Below the pieces are notes generated by a model, which was not told where the DNA came from, did not search any database, and was given only the letters and a program-made list of their open reading frames with translations. This document shows, piece by piece, positions 1 to 8,563 of a stretch of DNA of 64,000 nucleotides. This stretch comes from Streptomyces malachitofuscus (GTDB taxonomy: Bacteria; Actinomycetota; Actinomycetes; Streptomycetales; Streptomycetaceae). The DNA is taken from the NCBI RefSeq assembly GCF_014650055.1, contig NZ_BMUF01000007.1, forward strand, positions 186,001-250,000. Reading direction: 5' to 3'. Within the stretch, counting starts at the first letter, position 1, and every line of letters begins with the position of its first letter. Both the position numbers and the translations under genes were made by a program.

Positions 1-474
1 CGTTCCGTGGACGCCCGGGAAGGACTCGCCAAGGTGCCGGACGGCTGGGCCGGTCTCGTCGTCGCCGATGTGTTCAGCGGGGCCCGCACCCCGGCCCATC
101 TGACCTCGACCGAGTTCCTCGACGACGTCCGCAGGGCCCTCGCCCCCGGCGGGGTCTACGCCGCCAACCTCGCCGACGGGCCCCCGCTCGCGCATCTGCG
201 CGGTCAGATCGCCACCGCCGCCGCCCGGTTCGCCGAACTCGCGCTGATCGCCGACCCCGCCGTGCTGCGCGGCAAGCGCTTCGGAAACGCCGTCCTGGTC
301 GCCTCCGACGCGCCCCTGCCGGTCGCCGAGCTGACCCGGCGGGCCGCCTCAGACCCGCACCCGGGCCGGGTCCAGCACGGCAGGGAACTGCTCGACTTCA
401 CCGGCGGGGCCGTACCCGTCACGGACCTCGCGGCGGTCGCGTCACCGGCGCCGCCCGCGTCCGTCTTCCACTGA
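1..474 (+). CDS. Spermidine synthase-like protein, C-terminal part (5' end outside window)
   Basis: The open frame enters from the left edge and ends at a TGA at 472–474, so only about 157 residues are visible. The segment DVFSGARTPAHLTSTEF followed by ALAPGGVYAANLADG is the late half of a Rossmann methyltransferase fold as found in spermidine synthase-like proteins (acidic strand end, then the 'LxPGGxxxxNL' strand). The S-adenosylmethionine-binding glycine loop would lie upstream. Actinobacterial members often lack proven polyamine synthase activity, so the reaction is left open. The neighbour at 510 converges on it. Confidence 0.7.
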   Translation, partial: RSVDAREGLAKVPDGWAGLVVADVFSGARTPAHLTSTEFLDDVRRALAPGGVYAANLADGPPLAHLRGQIATAAARFAELALIADPAVLRGKRFGNAVLVASDAPLPVAELTRRAASDPHPGRVQHGRELLDFTGGAVPVTDLAAVASPAPPASVFH

Positions 475-509
475 TTCCCGCCGAACCCGGCGGCGGCAGA
501 GGCTCGGCC

Positions 510-1052
510 TCAGTACGTGCCGATCTCCACCCGCGGCGGGCCGTCGTGCCAGGTGCAGAACACCGACACCCGGTCCGCGCCCGCGGTGAACTCCACCCGG
601 ATCCACGACTCCGTCTTCCACACCTGCATCGACCAGCCGGCCCCCGGGGTCGCCGACACCAGCGAAGCGGACGTCTCACCGAGGTCGAAGACCGCCCGGC
701 CGCCCTTGGTGTCGTAGGCCTTGACCTCGCCCGAGGCGGCCGGAGGGGGAGGGGCGGGGGACGTCGCGGGCGGGCCGCTGCGGGACGGCTTCGGGTCCGG
801 CTTCCGGCTCGCCCTGTCGGGCCCGTCCGACGGCTGCGGCGAGGTGCCCGCGTCCTTCGAGGGCTTCGAGGACGGCCGCTGCGTCGACGACGACAGCGCC
901 TCAGACTGCTCCTCGGCGGCCGCGATCGGCAGGGCCCGGGGCGGGTCGTAGGCGGTGCCCTCCATCACGGTGCTGACGCCCCACCACGACAGCGTGACCG
1001 CCGCGCCCGTGGCGAGCAGCCAGGCCAGTCCGTGTACGAGTCCTCTGCGCAT
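510..1052 (-). CDS. Hypothetical membrane-anchored or secreted protein with proline/serine-rich linker
   Basis: This 180-residue protein starts at the ATG at 1052. That start places a hydrophobic stretch (GLAWLLATGAAVTLSWWGV, residues about 5–23) directly behind the positively charged MRRG, as in a signal anchor or signal peptide. A low-complexity Ser/Pro/Lys region spans about residues 55–105. A small C-terminal domain of about 70 residues follows, containing GWSMQVWKTESWIRVEF. I do not recognise the family. It is transcribed divergently from the response regulator at 1163, with 110 bases between them, so it may be an accessory or target of that two-component system. That link is inference only. 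Confidence 0.6.
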   Translation of the reverse strand: MRRGLVHGLAWLLATGAAVTLSWWGVSTVMEGTAYDPPRALPIAAAEEQSEALSSSTQRPSSKPSKDAGTSPQPSDGPDRASRKPDPKPSRSGPPATSPAPPPPAASGEVKAYDTKGGRAVFDLGETSASLVSATPGAGWSMQVWKTESWIRVEFTAGADRVSVFCTWHDGPPRVEIGTY

Positions 1053-1162
1053 CGTCGGCCCATCTTGCCCCAGGAGCCCCACCGGTGTCGCGCCCGTGGA
1101 GGTATCCGGAGTTGTCCACAGGCTCCGGCGAGGCCCTCCCGGCATGGCGTACGGTGCCGCCC

Positions 1163-1882
1163 ATGGCAAGTGTTCTCGTGGTCGAGGACGACCAGTTCGT
1201 ACGCTCGGCGCTGATCCGGCAGCTGACCGACGCCTCGCACACCGTGCGCAGCGTGGGCACGGCGCTGGAGGCGCTGCGCGAGGTCGCCCATTTCCGCTTC
1301 GACGTGGTCGTACTGGACCTCGGACTGCCCGATCTCGACGGCTCCGAGGCCCTGAAGATGCTGCGCGGCATCACCGACGTCCCCGTGATCGTCGCCACTG
1401 CACGGGACGACGAGGCGGAGGTCGTGCGGCTGCTCAACGCCGGCGCGGACGACTACCTGACCAAGCCCTTCTCGGTGGAGCATCTCTCGGCCCGGATGGC
1501 GGCCGTGCTGCGCCGGGCCCGCTCCGGCGGCGGCGAGGCCGCGCCCTCACCCGTGATCAGGGTCGGCGGGCTCACCGTCGACCCGTTGCGCCGCCAGGCC
1601 GAACTGGACGGCGTACGGCTCGACCTGACGCGGCGCGAGTTCGATCTGCTCGCCTTCCTCGCCGGCCGGCCCGGCGTGGTCGTCCCCCGCAAGGAACTGC
1701 TCGCCGAGGTGTGGCAGCAGTCCTACGGCGACGACCAGACCATCGACGTCCACCTGTCCTGGCTGCGCCGGAAGCTGGGGGAGACGGCCGCCCGGCCGCG
1801 GTATCTGCACACCCTGCGGGGCGTCGGCGTGAAACTGGAGCCGCCCGCCGCGCAGCTGCCCGGAGCGGAGCAGCCGCGATGA
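1163..1882 (+). CDS. OmpR/PhoB-family response regulator
   Basis: The 239-residue protein has an N-terminal receiver domain (about 1–115) with acidic residues E8-D9-D10, phospho-acceptor D52 in VVLDLGLPD and the conserved K101 in DDYLTKPFS. A winged-helix DNA-binding domain (about 130–230) follows, with LTRREFDLLAFLA and the recognition region QTIDVHLSWLRRKLGE. The ATG at 1163 puts the start directly at the receiver beta-strand; upstream in-frame starts only add an unrelated leader. Its stop overlaps the kinase start (ATGA at 1879–1882), so the two are translationally coupled. The pair stands just upstream of a secreted GH18 enzyme, a possible target. Confidence 0.92.
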   Translation: MASVLVVEDDQFVRSALIRQLTDASHTVRSVGTALEALREVAHFRFDVVVLDLGLPDLDGSEALKMLRGITDVPVIVATARDDEAEVVRLLNAGADDYLTKPFSVEHLSARMAAVLRRARSGGGEAAPSPVIRVGGLTVDPLRRQAELDGVRLDLTRREFDLLAFLAGRPGVVVPRKELLAEVWQQSYGDDQTIDVHLSWLRRKLGETAARPRYLHTLRGVGVKLEPPAAQLPGAEQPR

Positions 1883-3288
1883 GATGGGCCCTCGTGAAGG
1901 TGTCGCTGGCGGTGACCACGATGGTCGTGGTCGCCTTCGCGGTGCCGCTCGGTCTGGTCATCCGGGAGATGGCCCGCGACCGCGCCTTCTCCAACGCCGA
2001 GCGGGAGGCGGCCGCCGTCGCCCCCGCCCTGTCCATCACCACCGACCGCGACCAGCTCGAACGCGTCGTCGCCTCCGCCGGCTCCGACGCCGCGATGGCC
2101 GTGCACATCCCGGCGAGCGACGGCGGCGAGGCCCTCGATCTCGGCGAGCGGCGGGCCTCCGCCGAGGACATCGCGGCGGTGCGGACGCTGGGACGCGCCT
2201 CCACGTCCGCCGTGTCCGGCGGTTCGACGCTGCTCCAGCCGGTGGCGCTGAGCACCGGAGAGATCGCCGTGGTCGAGGTGTTCGTCCCCGAGGCCGAGGT
2301 CACCAACGGCGTCGGCACGGCCTGGGCGGTGCTGGCCGGGGTCGGCATCGCGCTGATCCTCGGCTCGGTCGCCGTCGCCGACCGGCTGGGCGTACGGATG
2401 GTGCGGCCCGCACAGCGGCTGGTCGAAGGGGCGCACGAGCTGGGGGAGGGCAAGCTGGGCGCCCGGGTCCGGGAGGAGGGGCCGACCGAACTGCGGCTGG
2501 CGGCCGTGGCGTTCAACTCCATGGCGGACCAGGTCGTCCAGCTCCTGGCCAACGAGCGGGAGCTGGCCGCCGACCTGTCCCACCGGCTGCGTACGCCGCT
2601 GACCGTGCTGCGGCTCAACGCCGCCTCCCTCGGCGACGGCCCGGCCGCCGAGCAGACCCGGGCGGCGGTCGAGCAGCTGGAGCGCGAGGTGGACACCATC
2701 ATCCGCACCGCCCGGGACGCCAAACCGCAGACCGCCGCCGCCGGTCCCGGCGCCGGCTGCGACGCGGCCGAAGTGGTGCGCGAACGCATGGCGTTCTGGT
2801 CGGCGCTCGCCGAGGACGAGGGCCGCAAGTGGCGGATGGCCGGGGCCGACCGGCCGGTGCGCATACCCGTGGCCCGCGCCGATCTGGCCGCCGCCCTCGA
2901 CGCGCTGCTCGGCAACGTCTTCCGCCACACCGCCGAGGGCACCGCGTTCGCGGTCGACGTGCACAACGGCGAGGACGCGGTGATCGTGCTCGTCTCCGAC
3001 GCGGGCCCCGGCATAGCCGACCCCGAGGCGGCGATGGCCCGCGGCCGGGGGTCCGGCAGTGACGGCTCCACCGGGCTCGGCCTGGACATCGTGCGCCGGC
3101 TCGCGGAGGGCACCGGCGGGGACGTACGGATCGGCTCGTCGGTGCTCGGCGGCACGGAGGTGCGGATCTGGATCCAGCTCGACGGACGCGAGCGCGCACC
3201 CCGCAGACGCGGGCACCGGGGGGCCGTACGGCGGCGCAGACCGGGCCGCCAGGGCGCCTCCTTTAACCGGTCCCGATCCCTTCCTTAA
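1879..3288 (+). CDS. Two-component sensor histidine kinase
   Basis: The 469-residue membrane sensor kinase has transmembrane segments at about residues 4–27 and 147–168, enclosing an extracellular sensor of about 120 residues. A HAMP region follows at about 170–225. The phospho-acceptor H235 lies in LSHRLRTPLTVLRL. The catalytic ATPase domain has N box LLGNVFRHT, G1 DAGPGI and G2 GSTGLGLDI. A basic tail (RRRGHRGAVRRRRPG) ends the protein. It overlaps the response regulator by four bases, the normal arrangement for cognate partners. The ligand is unknown. Confidence 0.92.
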   Translation: MRWALVKVSLAVTTMVVVAFAVPLGLVIREMARDRAFSNAEREAAAVAPALSITTDRDQLERVVASAGSDAAMAVHIPASDGGEALDLGERRASAEDIAAVRTLGRASTSAVSGGSTLLQPVALSTGEIAVVEVFVPEAEVTNGVGTAWAVLAGVGIALILGSVAVADRLGVRMVRPAQRLVEGAHELGEGKLGARVREEGPTELRLAAVAFNSMADQVVQLLANERELAADLSHRLRTPLTVLRLNAASLGDGPAAEQTRAAVEQLEREVDTIIRTARDAKPQTAAAGPGAGCDAAEVVRERMAFWSALAEDEGRKWRMAGADRPVRIPVARADLAAALDALLGNVFRHTAEGTAFAVDVHNGEDAVIVLVSDAGPGIADPEAAMARGRGSGSDGSTGLGLDIVRRLAEGTGGDVRIGSSVLGGTEVRIWIQLDGRERAPRRRGHRGAVRRRRPGRQGASFNRSRSLP

Positions 3289-3396
3289 GCGCACCCTAAG
3301 ATCACCGACGGCCTCCCGGAACAGGAACTTTGTCCGAATCCGGATCGCTAGCGTGCTGCCGCACACCCCCCGAACGGCAACGAAGGCAGGCACGCG

Positions 3397-4851
3397 ATGA
3401 GCACGCACCGGCGCAGGGTCAGCGGCAGGAACAAGGTGATCGGCGCGGTGGTCGCGGCGGCCGTGGCCGGCGGCGGCGCGTTCCTGTTCACCAGCACCGC
3501 CCAGGCGGCCGGTGTCGGCGCGGCGTACACGAGGACCAGCGAGTGGTCGACCGGCTACACCGCCCAGTACGTGGTGACCAACAACAGCGGCGAGCGGGAC
3601 CAGGACTGGAAGCTGGAGTTCGACCTGCCCGCCGGCACCGAACTCGGCTCGCTGTGGAACGCCGAGGCCGGCGTGAGCGGCCGGCGCGTCACCGTGACGC
3701 CCGCCAAGTGGGACACCGACGGCTTGGCCGCCGGCGAGTCCGTCACCGTCGGCTTCGTCGCCAAGGGCACCGGCGACCCGACCGGCTGTCTGGTCGACGG
3801 CGCCGCGTGTGGCACGGACAGCGCCCCCACGCCCGAACCCAGCGGCCGTCCCACCGACGCCCCCACCCCCACCACCCAGCCGTCCCCCACCGAGGAGCCG
3901 ACAGAGAGCGAGGAGCCGACCGCCGAGCCCACCGAGAGCACCGGCACGGGGTCGGGCACCAACGCCGGGTTCGCGCCGTACGTCGACACCTCCCTCTTCC
4001 CCGCCTTCGACCTGGTGGCGAGCGCCGAGGCGACCGGCGTGAAGAACTACAACCTCGCCTTCATCACCGACGGTGGCGGCTGCACCCCCAAGTGGGGCGG
4101 CGTCAGCGACCTCGGCGGCAACGCCGTGGCCGGGCAGATCGGCGCGCTGCGCGCCAAGGGTGGCGACGTCCGCGTCTCCTTCGGCGGCGCGGCCGGCTCG
4201 GAACTGGGCACCACCTGCACCTCGGTCGACGCGCTCGCCGCCGCCTACACCAAGGTCGTCGACACCTACAAGCTCACCAAGGTCGACTTCGACGTCGAGG
4301 GCGGCGCCCTGCCCAACGCGGCCGCCAACACCCGCCGCGCGCAGGCCATCGCCAAGCTGCAGAAGGCCAACCCGGACCTGGACGTCTCCTTCACCCTTCC
4401 GGTGATGCCGGAAGGCCTCACGCAGGACGGTGTCAGCCTCCTCGCCGACGCCAAGAAGAACGGCGTGCGGATCGACGCCGTCAACATCATGGCCATGGAC
4501 TACGGCCCCGCCTACAGCGACGACATGGGCACCTACGCCGAACAGGCCGCCACCGCCACCCAGGCCCAGATCAAGGGCGTCCTCGGGCTGAGCGACAGCG
4601 AGGCGTGGAAGACGGTCGCCGTCACCCCGATGATCGGCGTCAACGACGTCGTCACCGAGATCTTCAAGGTCGAGGACGCCACCCAGCTGGTGAACTTCGC
4701 CAAGTCCAAGGGCCTGGGCTGGCTGTCGATGTGGTCCGGCACCCGGGACCAGCAGTGCCCCGGCGGCACCAAGCCGTCCGCCGACGCCACGTGCAGCTCG
4801 ATCCTCCAGGACAAGTTCGCCTTCTCCAAGGCGTTCGCCGCCTACAACTGA
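3397..4851 (+). CDS. Secreted GH18 chitinase-family enzyme with N-terminal CBM2-like domain
   Basis: The 484-residue protein has a signal peptide (about 1–37, ending STAQA). A CBM2-like module follows (about 40–138) with Trp-rich strands and a Cys pair near 131 and 138. A Pro/Thr/Glu linker spans about 140–187 and a GH18 TIM barrel about 190–484. The barrel carries KVDFDVEGG with the DxDxE catalytic core (D297, D299, E301) and the downstream NIMAMDYG strand typical of family 18. It should hydrolyse chitin or a related beta-1,4-GlcNAc glycan outside the cell by substrate-assisted catalysis. The module order resembles bacterial chitinases of the ChiD type. The upstream two-component pair may control it. 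I see no dre-like DasR site in the 108-base promoter region. Confidence 0.88.
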   Translation: MSTHRRRVSGRNKVIGAVVAAAVAGGGAFLFTSTAQAAGVGAAYTRTSEWSTGYTAQYVVTNNSGERDQDWKLEFDLPAGTELGSLWNAEAGVSGRRVTVTPAKWDTDGLAAGESVTVGFVAKGTGDPTGCLVDGAACGTDSAPTPEPSGRPTDAPTPTTQPSPTEEPTESEEPTAEPTESTGTGSGTNAGFAPYVDTSLFPAFDLVASAEATGVKNYNLAFITDGGGCTPKWGGVSDLGGNAVAGQIGALRAKGGDVRVSFGGAAGSELGTTCTSVDALAAAYTKVVDTYKLTKVDFDVEGGALPNAAANTRRAQAIAKLQKANPDLDVSFTLPVMPEGLTQDGVSLLADAKKNGVRIDAVNIMAMDYGPAYSDDMGTYAEQAATATQAQIKGVLGLSDSEAWKTVAVTPMIGVNDVVTEIFKVEDATQLVNFAKSKGLGWLSMWSGTRDQQCPGGTKPSADATCSSILQDKFAFSKAFAAYN

Positions 4852-4927
4852 GCGTCCGTCACGACCGAGCGGGCCGCACCGACCGGGCGGCCCGACAACA
4901 AGCCCTCACGGAACAACGGGGAAGCGC

Positions 4928-4965
4928 GTGCCCCGGCCGGTCCACCCCCCACCCGGCCGGGGCAC
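4928..4965 (+). terminator. Hairpin terminator after the GH18 gene
   Basis: A perfect 13-bp inverted repeat (arms 4928–4940 and 4953–4965, GTGCCCCGGCCGG and its complement) encloses a 12-base C-rich loop, 76 bases after the GH18 stop. There is no U-tract, which is usual for Streptomyces terminators. Confidence 0.7.
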
Positions 4966-4997
4966 CCGCACGTCCGGTGGCAGCCGGACACGCGAAC

Positions 4998-5030
4998 GGG
5001 GCGCGGCACTCCCCTAGGGCACCGCGCCCC
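4998..5030 (-). terminator. Hairpin terminator after bglC
   Basis: A 9-bp GC stem (4998–5006 GGGGCGCGG with 5022–5030 CCGCGCCCC) lies 46 bases beyond the bglC stop, in the convergent gap with the GH18 gene. It probably serves the minus strand. Confidence 0.55.
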
Positions 5031-5075
5031 GCCCCCCGTACCCCGCGTCCCCCGTTCCCCGGACCCGGGAGCAGG

Positions 5076-6515
5076 TCAGATGCCCTCGGGCTCCGGGAGC
5101 ACTCCCGACTTGGCCGCACGCGCGTACCACAGGGCGCTGGACTTGGGGGTGCGCTGCTGGGTGACGTAGTCGACGTACACCGCGCCGAAGCGCTTCTCGT
5201 AGCCGTACGCCCACTCGAAGTTGTCCAGCAGCGACCACAGGAAGTAGCCGCGCACGTCCGCGCCGTCCGTGATGGCCCGGCGCACCGCCGAGAGGTGGCC
5301 GTGCAGATAGGCGACGCGCTCCGGGTCGTGCACCTTGCCGTCGGCGTCCGGCTTGTCGTCGTAGGCGGCGCCGTTCTCGGTGATGTACAGCGGCAGTCCG
5401 GGCGCCTCCCGGTGGTAGCGCATGATCAGCTCGTGCAGGCCGGTCGGGTCGACGGACCAGCCCATCTCGGTCTGCTCGCCCGGCGACTGGTGGAAGGCGA
5501 CGTCGTCCGCGGCGGGCCACGGCGAGTGCTCGCTCGCCCCGTGACCGTCGGCCCGCGGGCCCCTGGCGTTCGGGTCGGCCGCCGACACCAGCGTGGGCGT
5601 GTAGTAGTTGAGGCCGAGGGCGTCCAGCGGCTGGTGGATCAGATCCAGGTCGCCGTCCTCGATGCACGACCAGTCCGTGACCGAGGAGGTCGCCTCCAGC
5701 AGCGTCTCCGGGTAGGCGCCGTGCAGGATCGGGCCGTGGAAGACACCGCCCGACAGGTCGTCGATCTTGCGCGCCGCCGCCACGTCCGCCGGGTCGCTCG
5801 GCGAAAGGGGACGGATCACTCCCGTGTTGAGGCTGAGCGACACCTGGTTGCGGGCCGGCATCACCGAGCGCAGCGCCTTGGTGCCCAGACCGTGGGCCAG
5901 GTTCAGGTGGTGGGCGGCCCTCAGCGCGGACGCCGGGTCGGTACGGCCGGGCGCGTGCACGCCGGACGCGTAGCCCAGGAAGGCGCTGCACCAGGGCTCG
6001 TTGAGCGTGATCCACTGCTCCACGCGGTCGCCGAGCGCCTCGGCCACGATCTGCGCGTACTCCGCGAAGCGGTACGCGGTGTCCCGCTCCGGCCAGCCGC
6101 CCGCGTCCTCCAGTTCCTGCGGCAGGTCCCAGTGGTAGAGGGTGACGGCCGGCTTGATGCCCTTCGCCAGCAGCTCGTCGACCAGCCGGCGGTAGAAGTC
6201 CAGGCCGCGCTGCACGGCCGGGCCGCGGCCGGTCGGCTGCACCCGCGACCAGGAGACGGAGAATCGGTAGGCGCCCAGGCCCAGGTCCGCCATCAGCGCC
6301 ACGTCGTCGCGGTAGCGGTGGTAGTGGTCGACAGCGATGTCACCGTGGTCGCCGCCGGCCGTCTTGCCCGGTGTGTGGCTGAAGGTGTCCCAGATGGAAG
6401 GGGTACGTCCGTCCTCCCGCACCGCCCCCTCGATCTGGTACGCGGAGGTCGCGGCGCCCCAGAGGAAGGCGGGAGGAAAGGTCACCGGGGTCGCCGGCGT
6501 TGCGGAGTCAGACAT
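5076..6515 (-). CDS. bglC: GH1 beta-glucosidase
   Basis: This 479-residue cytosolic family 1 glycosidase has no signal peptide. It shows FLWGAATSAYQIEG at the N-terminus, the acid/base E173 in TLNEPW and the nucleophile E380 in YITENG. It should cleave imported cellobiose and cellotriose to glucose. The ATG at 6515 is preceded on its strand by GGGAG, embedded in a CebR operator. It lies 113 bases downstream of cebG on the same strand. In other streptomycetes bglC belongs to the CebR regulon and removes the cello-oligosaccharide inducer. Context and motifs agree well. Confidence 0.93.
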   Translation of the reverse strand: MSDSATPATPVTFPPAFLWGAATSAYQIEGAVREDGRTPSIWDTFSHTPGKTAGGDHGDIAVDHYHRYRDDVALMADLGLGAYRFSVSWSRVQPTGRGPAVQRGLDFYRRLVDELLAKGIKPAVTLYHWDLPQELEDAGGWPERDTAYRFAEYAQIVAEALGDRVEQWITLNEPWCSAFLGYASGVHAPGRTDPASALRAAHHLNLAHGLGTKALRSVMPARNQVSLSLNTGVIRPLSPSDPADVAAARKIDDLSGGVFHGPILHGAYPETLLEATSSVTDWSCIEDGDLDLIHQPLDALGLNYYTPTLVSAADPNARGPRADGHGASEHSPWPAADDVAFHQSPGEQTEMGWSVDPTGLHELIMRYHREAPGLPLYITENGAAYDDKPDADGKVHDPERVAYLHGHLSAVRRAITDGADVRGYFLWSLLDNFEWAYGYEKRFGAVYVDYVTQQRTPKSSALWYARAAKSGVLPEPEGI

Positions 6516-6528
6516 GGAAGCGCTCCCA
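6515..6528 (-). promoter_or_regulatory. CebR operator overlapping the bglC ribosome-binding site
   Basis: TGGAAGCGCTCCCA differs at one base from the 14-bp CebR palindrome TGGGAGCGCTCCCA. It covers the Shine–Dalgarno sequence and the A of the bglC start codon, so bound repressor would sit at the translation start rather than over the -10/-35 region. Confidence 0.85.
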
Positions 6529-6628
6529 TTGGAGGTCGTGGAAGACCGACGAGTACGGAAAGACAGGGGAGAGTGGAGGGGCCGAGGCGGCGGTGACCCG
6601 GCCCCCAGGGGTACGAGACGGACGGGCG

Positions 6629-7537
6629 TCAGCCCTTGACGGCGCCCTGCATGATGCCGCCCACGATCTGCTTGCCGAAGATCGCGAAGACCAGCAGCAG
6701 GGGGAGCGTCCCCAGCAGCGCACCCGCCATGATCAAGGACTGGTCCGGGGTGAAACCGCGCCCCAGGCCCGCGACCGCGACCTGCACGGTCGGGTTGCCG
6801 GTCTGGGTGAGCACCAGGAACGGCCACAGGAAGTCGTTCCAGGCCTGCACGAACATCAGCATGCCGAGCACGGCCATCGCCGGCCGCGCGGCCGGGAACA
6901 CCACGTGCCACACCACGCGCCAGCTGCCCGCGCCGTCGACCCGGGCGGCCTCGATCACCTCGTCCGGCAGCGCCTGGAGCAGGTACTGCCGCATGAAGAA
7001 CACGCCGAACGCGCTCACCAGCGACGGGAAGATGACCGCCTGCAACTGGTCGGTCCAGTCCAGCTTGGCGACCATCATGTACAGCGGGATGATGCTGAGC
7101 TGCGGCGGGATCATCATCGTGCCGATGACCAGCAGCATCAGCGCGTTACGGCCCTTGAAGCGCAGCTTGGCGAAGGCGAACCCGGCGACCGTCGACAGCA
7201 CCACGATGGTCACCGCGGAGACGCCCGCCACGATCGTGGTGTTGAGGAAGGCCTCGCCGAGGTTGGCGTCGGTCCAGGCGATCTCCAGGTTCTTGAACAG
7301 GTTGGAGCCGAACCAGAACGGCGGCGGCGTCTGCGCCAGTCGCTGGTTGTCCCGGGAGGCGGCGATCGCCGTCCAGATCAGCGGGAAGAGCGACACGAGC
7401 GTGAACACGATCAGGATCGCGTACGCGATCGGACCGCCGTGCAGCGTGCCGCCCGCACGCGCGGACTTGGGCAGACGCGAGCGCTTCTGCTTGGCGGGCG
7501 GTGTCTCGGGGGGCGTCACAGTCGTCGTCACGGCCAC
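6629..7537 (-). CDS. cebG: Cellobiose/cellotriose ABC transporter permease
   Basis: The 302-residue inner-membrane permease of a binding-protein-dependent sugar importer (MalG type) has a short basic N-terminus and about six membrane segments. Near residue 200 it has the EAA loop EVIEAARVDGAGSWRVVWHV that docks the ATPase. The GTG at 7537 has AAGGAG at ideal spacing. It follows cebF by six bases. No ATPase gene is present here, consistent with use of a shared MsiK-type ATPase encoded elsewhere, as known for Streptomyces ceb systems. Confidence 0.92.
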   Translation of the reverse strand: MAVTTTVTPPETPPAKQKRSRLPKSARAGGTLHGGPIAYAILIVFTLVSLFPLIWTAIAASRDNQRLAQTPPPFWFGSNLFKNLEIAWTDANLGEAFLNTTIVAGVSAVTIVVLSTVAGFAFAKLRFKGRNALMLLVIGTMMIPPQLSIIPLYMMVAKLDWTDQLQAVIFPSLVSAFGVFFMRQYLLQALPDEVIEAARVDGAGSWRVVWHVVFPAARPAMAVLGMLMFVQAWNDFLWPFLVLTQTGNPTVQVAVAGLGRGFTPDQSLIMAGALLGTLPLLLVFAIFGKQIVGGIMQGAVKG

Positions 7538-7543
7538 AACTCC

Positions 7544-8563
7544 TTAACTGCTGGCGCGCAGCCGGCGCGAGATGACGTGGTTGATGATGCCGATGACGAT
7601 CAGGATCGCGAACATCGTCCAGGCGATCGCCGAGGCACGGCCCAGGTGCTGGTTCACCCAGCCCTGCTCGTACAGGTACAGGCCGAGCGTCTGGAACTGG
7701 TGCTCCCCGCCGCCCGACGCGCTCTTGTTGGGGTCGAACAGCAGCGGCTCACCGAAGACCTGGCTGGCGCCGATCGTCGAGACGACGACGGTGAACAGGA
7801 TCGTGGGACGCAGCGAGGGCAGCGTCACATGGATGAACTGCTTCCAGCGGCTGGCGCCGTCCAGCGCCGCCGACTCGTACAGGTCCTGCGGGATCGCCTG
7901 CATCGCGGCCAGGTAGATCAGCGCGTTGTAGCCGGTCCAGCGCCAGATGATGATCGTCGAGACGGCGAACTGACCGGCCCACTTGTCGTCCTGCCAGGCG
8001 ATCGGGTCGACCCCGACGAAGTCCAGAGCCCAGTTGATCATGCCGTAGTCACGGCCGTAGAGCAGCACGAACACCAGGGTGGCGGCGGCGATCGAGGTGG
8101 CGTACGGAGCGAGCATCGCGACCCGGTAGAAGGTCGAACCGCGCAGCTTGTAGTTGAGGATGTGGGCGATGCCCATCGCCATCATCAGCTGCGGAACGGT
8201 CGAGATGATGCCGATCGTGAGCGTGTTCTGCGCCGCGTTCCAGAAGAAGTCGTCGTCGAAGATCCGGGTGTAGTTCCGCAGCCCGACCCAGTTCATGTCG
8301 GTCGGCGCGGTCAGCTCCACCTGGTGCAGCGAGGCCCAGCCGGTGTAGAGCAGCGGGAACAGTCCGAAGGCGGCGAACAGCAGGAAGAACGGCGAGACGA
8401 ACGCGTACGGGCTCCAGCGCGCGTCCCGCTGCCAGCGGCGGGACAGTTTGGCCCGGCGCCGCTCGTCCTTGTCCGCCGAGGAGCCTGCGGGCGGACGGCC
8501 CGGGGCCGCGCCCCCCTTGACGGGGAGCGCGGCGGTGTCGTGACGGGTGGCCATTCGGGTCAC
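7544..8563 (-). CDS. cebF: Cellobiose/cellotriose ABC transporter permease
   Basis: The 339-residue MalF-type permease has a cytosolic N-terminal tail of about 60 residues and six predicted membrane helices. Its EAA motif is DLYESAALDGASRWKQFIHV, near residue 240. The GTG at 8563 overlaps the cebE stop (GTGA), suggesting translational coupling; an ATG three codons downstream (8554) is the alternative and neither has a strong ribosome-binding site. It pairs with CebG to form the channel for cello-oligosaccharides delivered by CebE. Confidence 0.92.
   Translation of the reverse strand: MTRMATRHDTAALPVKGGAAPGRPPAGSSADKDERRRAKLSRRWQRDARWSPYAFVSPFFLLFAAFGLFPLLYTGWASLHQVELTAPTDMNWVGLRNYTRIFDDDFFWNAAQNTLTIGIISTVPQLMMAMGIAHILNYKLRGSTFYRVAMLAPYATSIAAATLVFVLLYGRDYGMINWALDFVGVDPIAWQDDKWAGQFAVSTIIIWRWTGYNALIYLAAMQAIPQDLYESAALDGASRWKQFIHVTLPSLRPTILFTVVVSTIGASQVFGEPLLFDPNKSASGGGEHQFQTLGLYLYEQGWVNQHLGRASAIAWTMFAILIVIGIINHVISRRLRASS

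Noticed and set aside
955..1878. Upstream extension of the sensor kinase frame
   Set aside because: It is antiphase to the response regulator; the ATG at 1879 overlapping the regulator stop is the real start.
3330..6596. A 1088-residue plus-strand frame across the GH18 gene and antisense to bglC
   Set aside because: Composition is shadow-like and it spans two terminators and two well-supported genes.
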